In this document: one piece after another, positions 60,459 through 64,000 of the stretch
Numbering within the stretch: position 1 is the first letter of the stretch
How the letters are laid out: each line of letters opens with the position of its first letter
Assembly: GCF_000802155.2 (NCBI RefSeq)
Contig: NZ_JQGJ02000002.1
Coordinates: 124,001-188,000, forward strand
Length of the DNA: 64,000 bases
Reading direction: 5' to 3'
Source of the DNA: Pseudomonas frederiksbergensis
GTDB lineage: Bacteria > Pseudomonadota > Gammaproteobacteria > Pseudomonadales > Pseudomonadaceae
Notes under the pieces: generated by a model
Database searches by the model: none
Seen by the model: the letters and a program-made list of their open reading frames with translations, nothing else
Told to the model about the DNA's origin: nothing
Program-made: the position numbers and the translations under genes

Positions 60459-61193
60459 TCAGGCTGTCATCGTGCGATTAAGGGCGACAATCTGCTCATG
60501 GGTAAACTGACCGCCGGGAGCCATGAACCTGGCGATCAGTGCGTCACGGTTTTGCGCTGCCCGCGCCTTGTCCGCCGTGTCCAGTGCCGGTTTCAGCTCT
60601 GGCAATGTCAACTCGGTGCAGTAAGCGGGTGTGCCTGGCTGCTGACGCCACGAGTCTTCGAGGCTGCCGGCGGCAAAAGCAGTGAAGCCTGTCTGCTCGA
60701 CAAGATCCTGCGCCACTGCCACAGCGCTGGCATCATTCCCAGCCACGGGTAACGCTATGCGGGTTGAAGACCCGGCTGGCTGGCCTTTGTCGGCAAGCGT
60801 GGCGGCGAGCAAGGCGTTCCATGCCTTGACGACTGGGCGGCCAAGCTGTTCGCTCACCCAGACGCTCTCGGGCTTGCCGTCATCGACTTCCTTGATTGCC
60901 CCGTCGCGTCCCGGATAGTAATTGGATGTATCGATGACGACGGTCTTCTCAGAAGCATTGCTCAACGTCTGCCGGAGATCCGGGTATCTGGCGAAGGGGA
61001 TCGACAGGATTACGGCGTCCACGCCGGACACCGCATCGTCCTTGGTCACCGCCTGTACGCCGATTTCGCTGGCAAGTTTCTGAATGGTTTGAGGCCCTTT
61101 CGAGTTCGCCAGCTTGATGTCATGGCCGCAGGCAGCGAGCTTGCGGGCAAGGGTCGCCCCAATGTTGCCTGCGCCGATAATTCCGATCTTCAT
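60459..61193 (-). CDS. F420/NADPH-dependent reductase-like protein
   Basis: 244 residues. The N-terminal Rossmann motif MKIGIIGAGNIGATLARKLAACGHDIKLANSKGP is that of the NADPH-dependent F420 reductase/NADP oxidoreductase family. DAVILSIPFARYPDLRQ, VVIDTSNYYPGRDG and VVKAWNALLA are also typical. Pseudomonads are not expected to make F420, so an ordinary NADPH oxidoreductase role is more likely. A start at 61235 is possible (ATGA overlap with the SDR gene), but GAGGTG six bases before ATG 61193 and the family N-terminus favour the shorter form. It is cotranscribed with the SDR gene. Confidence 0.82.
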   Translation of the reverse strand: MKIGIIGAGNIGATLARKLAACGHDIKLANSKGPQTIQKLASEIGVQAVTKDDAVSGVDAVILSIPFARYPDLRQTLSNASEKTVVIDTSNYYPGRDGAIKEVDDGKPESVWVSEQLGRPVVKAWNALLAATLADKGQPAGSSTRIALPVAGNDASAVAVAQDLVEQTGFTAFAAGSLEDSWRQQPGTPAYCTELTLPELKPALDTADKARAAQNRDALIARFMAPGGQFTHEQIVALNRTMTA

Positions 61194-61231
61194 TTCAGTC
61201 ACCTCGCCTGTGAACAAATCTGCAAGTTTCA

Positions 61232-61990
61232 TCATTCTTGCGGTGGTTTGTAGCCCGCCAGCATCTTGAGAATCTCATCGTGTGAGCCGTTCGCTTCGGC
61301 AAACCGTAATGGCTTGGCGCGCTCGACGACAAGTTCCTTTGGAGTCGGATTGATTTCGAGCAGTTCGAAAATCTCCTCCAGGAACTCGTCCAAGGGCATG
61401 GCGTTTTCGTCATTCTCCTGGCCAAGCAATGTGGTACGTACACCCGGCGGCGCAAGCTCGATCACTTCGACCGACGAGGCCTCCAGCTGCACCCGAAGGC
61501 TTTGGGTAAACGAATGGACGGCCGCTTTGGTTGCGCTGTAGGTCGGTGTGGCAGGTAGCGGGACGAATGCCAAGGCAGAACTGACATTTACGATCGTGGC
61601 ACTGGGCTGCTTGGTCAGTTGGGGAATAAATGTATACGCCAAGCGAATGGTGCCAAGCAGGTTCGTTGTCACGATATTTTCGGCTGTGATCAGGTCATCC
61701 GGATCAGTCAGATCCTCCCAGTGCATGATGCCTGCGCTGTTGATCAGAACGTTCAAGTTCGGATGGCTGATGGCAAGCGCTTCGCTGGCGCCCAGGATGG
61801 ATTGTGGATCGCGCACGTCCAGCAACACGGAATCAATGCCGGGATGTTCCGCCACGATCTTGTCGAGCAGCGCCTTTCGCCGTCCCGCAATGATGACGTT
61901 GTTGCCTGCCTCGTGAAATTTGAGCGCCAGGCCAAGGCCTATGCCTGAGGTGCCGCCAGTAACCAGAATCGTGTTGCCAGTGCTGTTCAT
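61232..61990 (-). CDS. Short-chain dehydrogenase/reductase (DltE-like)
   Basis: 252 residues. The SDR hallmarks are present: NAD(P) loop TGGTSGIG, the NSAG segment (VLINSAGIMHWED), the catalytic Ser in VNVSSALAF and the YSATK active-site motif. It should reduce or oxidise a carbonyl or alcohol in the cytoplasm; substrate unknown. It is divergent from a TetR gene across a 99-base region holding two matching palindromes, so it is the likely target of that repressor. It is followed by the F420-type reductase on the same strand. Confidence 0.92.
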   Translation of the reverse strand: MNSTGNTILVTGGTSGIGLGLALKFHEAGNNVIIAGRRKALLDKIVAEHPGIDSVLLDVRDPQSILGASEALAISHPNLNVLINSAGIMHWEDLTDPDDLITAENIVTTNLLGTIRLAYTFIPQLTKQPSATIVNVSSALAFVPLPATPTYSATKAAVHSFTQSLRVQLEASSVEVIELAPPGVRTTLLGQENDENAMPLDEFLEEIFELLEINPTPKELVVERAKPLRFAEANGSHDEILKMLAGYKPPQE

Positions 61991-62012
61991 AGTAAACTCC
62001 GGTGTGAGTGCG

Positions 62013-62035
62013 TAAGCGGACAGATGTCCACTTAG
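62013..62035. promoter_or_regulatory. Probable TetR operator, copy 1
   Basis: TAAGCGGACA-GA-TGTCCACTTA, a near-perfect dyad with GGACA/TGTCC arms. It matches copy 2 centred 28 bp away. It lies next to the SDR start. Confidence 0.8.
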
Positions 62036-62041
62036 GCAACG

Positions 62042-62063
62042 TACCGGACAGCTGTCCGCTTAG
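62042..62063. promoter_or_regulatory. Probable TetR operator, copy 2
   Basis: CCGGACAGCTGTCCGCTTAG contains the perfect dyad CGGACAGCTGTCCG. Together with copy 1 it fills the SDR/TetR divergent promoter. Confidence 0.8.
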
Positions 62064-62089
62064 CAATGCATCAAGGAAAATTCTTGCTC

Positions 62090-62680
62090 ATGACCGACGA
62101 ACCGGTGATGCGTTCTGACGCCAAGAAAAATCGCGAACGGATATTGGAAGTAGCCGTGGTCGAGCTGACAAACGATCCGGCGGTCCCGCTGAGCACCATC
62201 GCCAAGAAGGCCGGCGTAGGGCAGGGCACGTTCTATCGCCACTTCGCCACTCGGGAGAAGTTGGTCTTCGAGGTTTATCAGTTCGAAATGCAGCAGGTGG
62301 CCTCGCTGGCGGAACAGCTACTTGCCACAAGAACACCCAAGGAGGCCCTGCGAGAATGGATGGACTGCCTGGCGGAATACGCAATGACGAAGGCGGGACT
62401 TGCGACGGCGATACGCCAGGCGTCCGCTGCCTACGAGTTTCCTGGAAAATCGGGGTATGCACCGGTCCAGGAGGCCGCAGAGTTGCTTTTGAGGGCGAAT
62501 GAAAAGGCCGGGACCATTCGTAGCGGGGTCACCCATGACGACTTTTTCCTGGCCATTGGTGGCATATGGCAAATGGATTGCCAAAGCGAATGGCGCCCGC
62601 GTCTTGCCAGATTGATGGACCTGGTCATGGATGGCTTATGCGCCGGCAGCCCTGAAAGCCTGAAGAAAAACGACGTTTAG
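62090..62680 (+). CDS. TetR-family repressor
   Basis: 196 residues. The N-terminal HTH (KKNRERILEVAVVELTNDPAVPLSTIAKKAGVGQGTFYRHFATREKLVFEVY) is the TetR signature. The ligand-binding part (MQQVASLAEQLLATRTPKEALREWMDCL, DDFFLAIGGIWQMDCQSEW) is variable, as expected. ATG 62066 in the same frame directly follows the operator copy 2; ATG 62090 or TTG 62084 lie downstream of AAGGA, so the true start is not fixed. It probably represses itself and the divergent SDR operon. Confidence 0.9.
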   Translation: MTDEPVMRSDAKKNRERILEVAVVELTNDPAVPLSTIAKKAGVGQGTFYRHFATREKLVFEVYQFEMQQVASLAEQLLATRTPKEALREWMDCLAEYAMTKAGLATAIRQASAAYEFPGKSGYAPVQEAAELLLRANEKAGTIRSGVTHDDFFLAIGGIWQMDCQSEWRPRLARLMDLVMDGLCAGSPESLKKNDV

Positions 62681-62770
62681 CATTCAGCGCCGGGCCGTCT
62701 TTGAGAGGGGCGGCCTCCCATTACATCTCTGCCGAGCAACGCAACGTGCGTTCGATTGCTTCTTGGAAGA

Positions 62771-62798
62771 TTGACATATCGCTAAATCTCGATATGAT
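62771..62798 (+). promoter_or_regulatory. Sigma-70 promoter of the ArsR gene (leaderless)
   Basis: A perfect -35 TTGACA (62771-62776), 16 bases, then TATGAT (62793-62798). The expected start of transcription is at or within a base or two of the ATG at 62805, and no ribosome site precedes it. The ArsR operator overlaps both elements. Confidence 0.7.
62775..62796. promoter_or_regulatory. Probable ArsR operator, copy 1
   Basis: CATATCG, eight bases, CGATATG: a perfect dyad overlapping the -35 to -10 region of the ArsR gene. The ATATCG-8-CGATAT arrangement recurs at 63123-63142. Confidence 0.8.
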
Positions 62799-62804
62799 CG
62801 CGCC

Positions 62805-63107
62805 ATGGACTTGATCGAAATATTCAAAGCGCTCTCAAACCCTACGCGCCTTCAAATTCTGAAGGGGTTGAAGGATCCCGCAAAGAACTTCCCTCCGCAG
62901 GATGAAGGAGACGTTCTCACGGTAGGCGTCTGCGTCAGTAGTATCCAAGAAGGCATCGGACTGTCGCAGTCAACGGTGTCTGGTTACCTTGCAACGCTGC
63001 AACGGGTGGGCTTGGTCGAAGTCAGGCGCATCGGTCAGTGGACCTACTACAAACGCAATGAAGCGAACATCAGAGCACTTGGCGACATCATAGGGAAAGA
63101 GCTGTAA
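62805..63107 (+). CDS. ArsR-type winged-helix repressor
   Basis: 100 residues. The winged helix is seen in DLIEIFKALSNPTRLQILKGLKDP, IGLSQSTVSGYLATLQRVGLVEVRRIGQWTYYKRNEANI, the standard ArsR fold. No CxC metal-binding motif is seen in the usual helix; one Cys lies in LTVGVCVSSIQ, so the signal may not be a metal. The ATG lies at the predicted transcript start, with no ribosome site. The gene and the quinone oxidoreductase 63 bases downstream share the same operator, so it should repress both. Confidence 0.9.
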   Translation: MDLIEIFKALSNPTRLQILKGLKDPAKNFPPQDEGDVLTVGVCVSSIQEGIGLSQSTVSGYLATLQRVGLVEVRRIGQWTYYKRNEANIRALGDIIGKEL

Positions 63108-63121
63108 TTTTTTTGCCGTAT

Positions 63122-63143
63122 GATATCGAGATATTCCGATATC
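63122..63143. promoter_or_regulatory. Probable ArsR operator, copy 2
   Basis: GATATCG, eight bases (63129-63136), CGATATC: the same arms and spacing as copy 1. It lies between the ArsR stop and the start of the oxidoreductase gene. Confidence 0.8.
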
Positions 63144-63170
63144 CCTTTTTCTCGATACGAGGATCTACTC

Positions 63171-64000
63171 ATGAAAGCAATGATACTTAAAGCATTTGGC
63201 GGCCCGGAATCGTTCGAACTGCGTGACGTGCCCAAGCCGGTGCCTCAGGCAGGACAGGTTCTTGTGCGGGTACATGCGACCTCCATCAACCCCTTGGACT
63301 ACCAGGTTCGACGTGGCGATTATCCCGACCTGGTGCAATTGCCGACCATTACCGGACACGACGTATCGGGTGTCGTCGAAAAAGTCGGACCCGGTGTAAC
63401 GAGCTTCGCTCCGGGCGACGAAGTCTGGTACACGCCGCAAATATTCGACGGTCCGGGAAGCTACGCCGAATACCACGTCGCGGCCGAAAACATCATTGCG
63501 AAGAAGCCTTCTTCACTGACTCATCTTGAGGCGGCAAGCCTGACGCTGGTTGGCGGGACGGTATGGGAAGCCCTGGTCGTACGCGCAGCGCTCAGGGTGG
63601 GCGAGAGCATTCTCATACACGGTGGGGCGGGGGGTGTCGGCCATGTGGCGATCCAGGTGGCAAAAGCCATGGGGGCGCGGGTGTACACGACCGTGCGCGA
63701 GACAAACGCCAAGTTTGCACGCAGCCTGGGTGCCGATGTGATTATCGATTATGAAAAAGAAGATTACGTCGACGCCGTTATTCGGGAAACCGGTGGCCGG
63801 GGGGTCGATGTCGTATTCGACACCATCGGCGGTAACACACTGTCACGCAGTCCGGACCTGCTCGCACAACTTGGCCGTGTTGTCACGATCGTCGACATTG
63901 CCCAGCCACAAAACGTTGTCCAGGCCTGGGGCAAGAACGCGAGCTATCACTTCGTTTTCACCCGACAGAACCGCGGCAAGCTCGACGAGTTGAGCACATT
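63171..64000 (+). CDS. NADPH:quinone oxidoreductase-type protein, cut by window end
   Basis: At least 276 residues; the 3' end is outside the window. N-terminal [47 protein letters not shown] and [17 protein letters not shown] are typical of the quinone-oxidoreductase branch of the MDR superfamily. The NADP loop is [20 protein letters not shown], followed by [10 protein letters not shown] and [11 protein letters not shown]. No zinc motif. It is related to, but clearly different from, the gene at 57619. GAGG nine bases before ATG 63171 sets the start. It sits in an ArsR-controlled unit, so it may respond to an electrophile or quinone stress signal. Confidence 0.9.
   Translation, partial: MKAMILKAFGGPESFELRDVPKPVPQAGQVLVRVHATSINPLDYQVRRGDYPDLVQLPTITGHDVSGVVEKVGPGVTSFAPGDEVWYTPQIFDGPGSYAEYHVAAENIIAKKPSSLTHLEAASLTLVGGTVWEALVVRAALRVGESILIHGGAGGVGHVAIQVAKAMGARVYTTVRETNAKFARSLGADVIIDYEKEDYVDAVIRETGGRGVDVVFDTIGGNTLSRSPDLLAQLGRVVTIVDIAQPQNVVQAWGKNASYHFVFTRQNRGKLDELST

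Noticed and set aside
1..64000. CRISPR array, tRNA or rRNA genes
   Set aside because: No regularly spaced direct repeats and no cloverleaf or rRNA-like stretch was seen on reading; absence by eye is not proof.

Overview
The window looks like the chromosome of a fluorescent-group Pseudomonas. It is GC-rich and densely coded. It carries the Vre/Hxc/DING/two-partner-secretion block known from P. aeruginosa, REP/REPIN repeats of the kind found in P. fluorescens relatives, and Pseudomonas-type type VI secretion cargo. Gene identities come from reading translated sequence and from remembered families; no database search was run.

Layout. 1-2.9 kb: the 3' end of a membrane transporter of the ATP:ADP-antiporter-like class, a DJ-1/PfpI protein, a DUF1810 protein and a saccharopine-dehydrogenase-like protein. 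2.9-11.2 kb (minus strand): a seven-gene T6SS cargo operon of VgrG, DUF6484, DUF2169, a ketosynthase-fold protein that has lost its active site, a PAAR-like effector with a probable GHH-type nuclease tail, a beta-propeller protein and a TIGR02270 HEAT protein. 11.9-14.2 kb: vreA-vreI-vreR cell-surface-signalling genes (STN protein, ECF sigma factor, FecR-type anti-sigma factor). 14.2-24.7 kb: a complete Hxc-type type II secretion system, with pseudopilins HxcW/U/V on the minus strand and HxcP and HxcT-X-Y-Z-Q-R-S on the plus strand. 25.1-26.2 kb: a DING phosphate-binding protein, the expected Hxc cargo.

26.4-48.5 kb: a 12.6-kb TpsA exoprotein gene (PdtA-like), a PhD-domain/transposase-domain fusion (PhdA-like), the TpsB transporter (PdtB-like), an ExbB fused to a large periplasmic lectin-like region, ExbD, a TonB-like protein, a putative porin, a coiled-coil secreted protein, a YbjN protein and a PpiC-type isomerase. 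A LysR-like regulator follows at 48.6 kb. The order matches my memory of P. aeruginosa PA0674-PA0701, a block under phosphate-starvation (PhoB) and VreI control. A 27-base motif with 22 identities lies about 90-100 bases ahead of both tpsA and phdA, and a PHO-box-like repeat precedes vreA.

49.6-51.1 kb: a molybdopterin-hydroxylase remnant and an orphan ArsN2-like acetyltransferase. 51.2-57.5 kb: polyphosphate kinase 2, divergent from a pstSCAB operon without phoU, followed by a catalytically altered Fic-fold protein and a HAD phosphatase. With the Hxc/DING/Pdt block this makes most of the window a phosphate-stress region. 57.6-64 kb: small oxidoreductase/regulator pairs (quinone oxidoreductase, AraC, LysR, F420-type reductase, SDR with a divergent TetR, ArsR with a second quinone oxidoreductase that runs off the end). 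The TetR and ArsR genes each sit beside clear paired palindromes that look like their operators.
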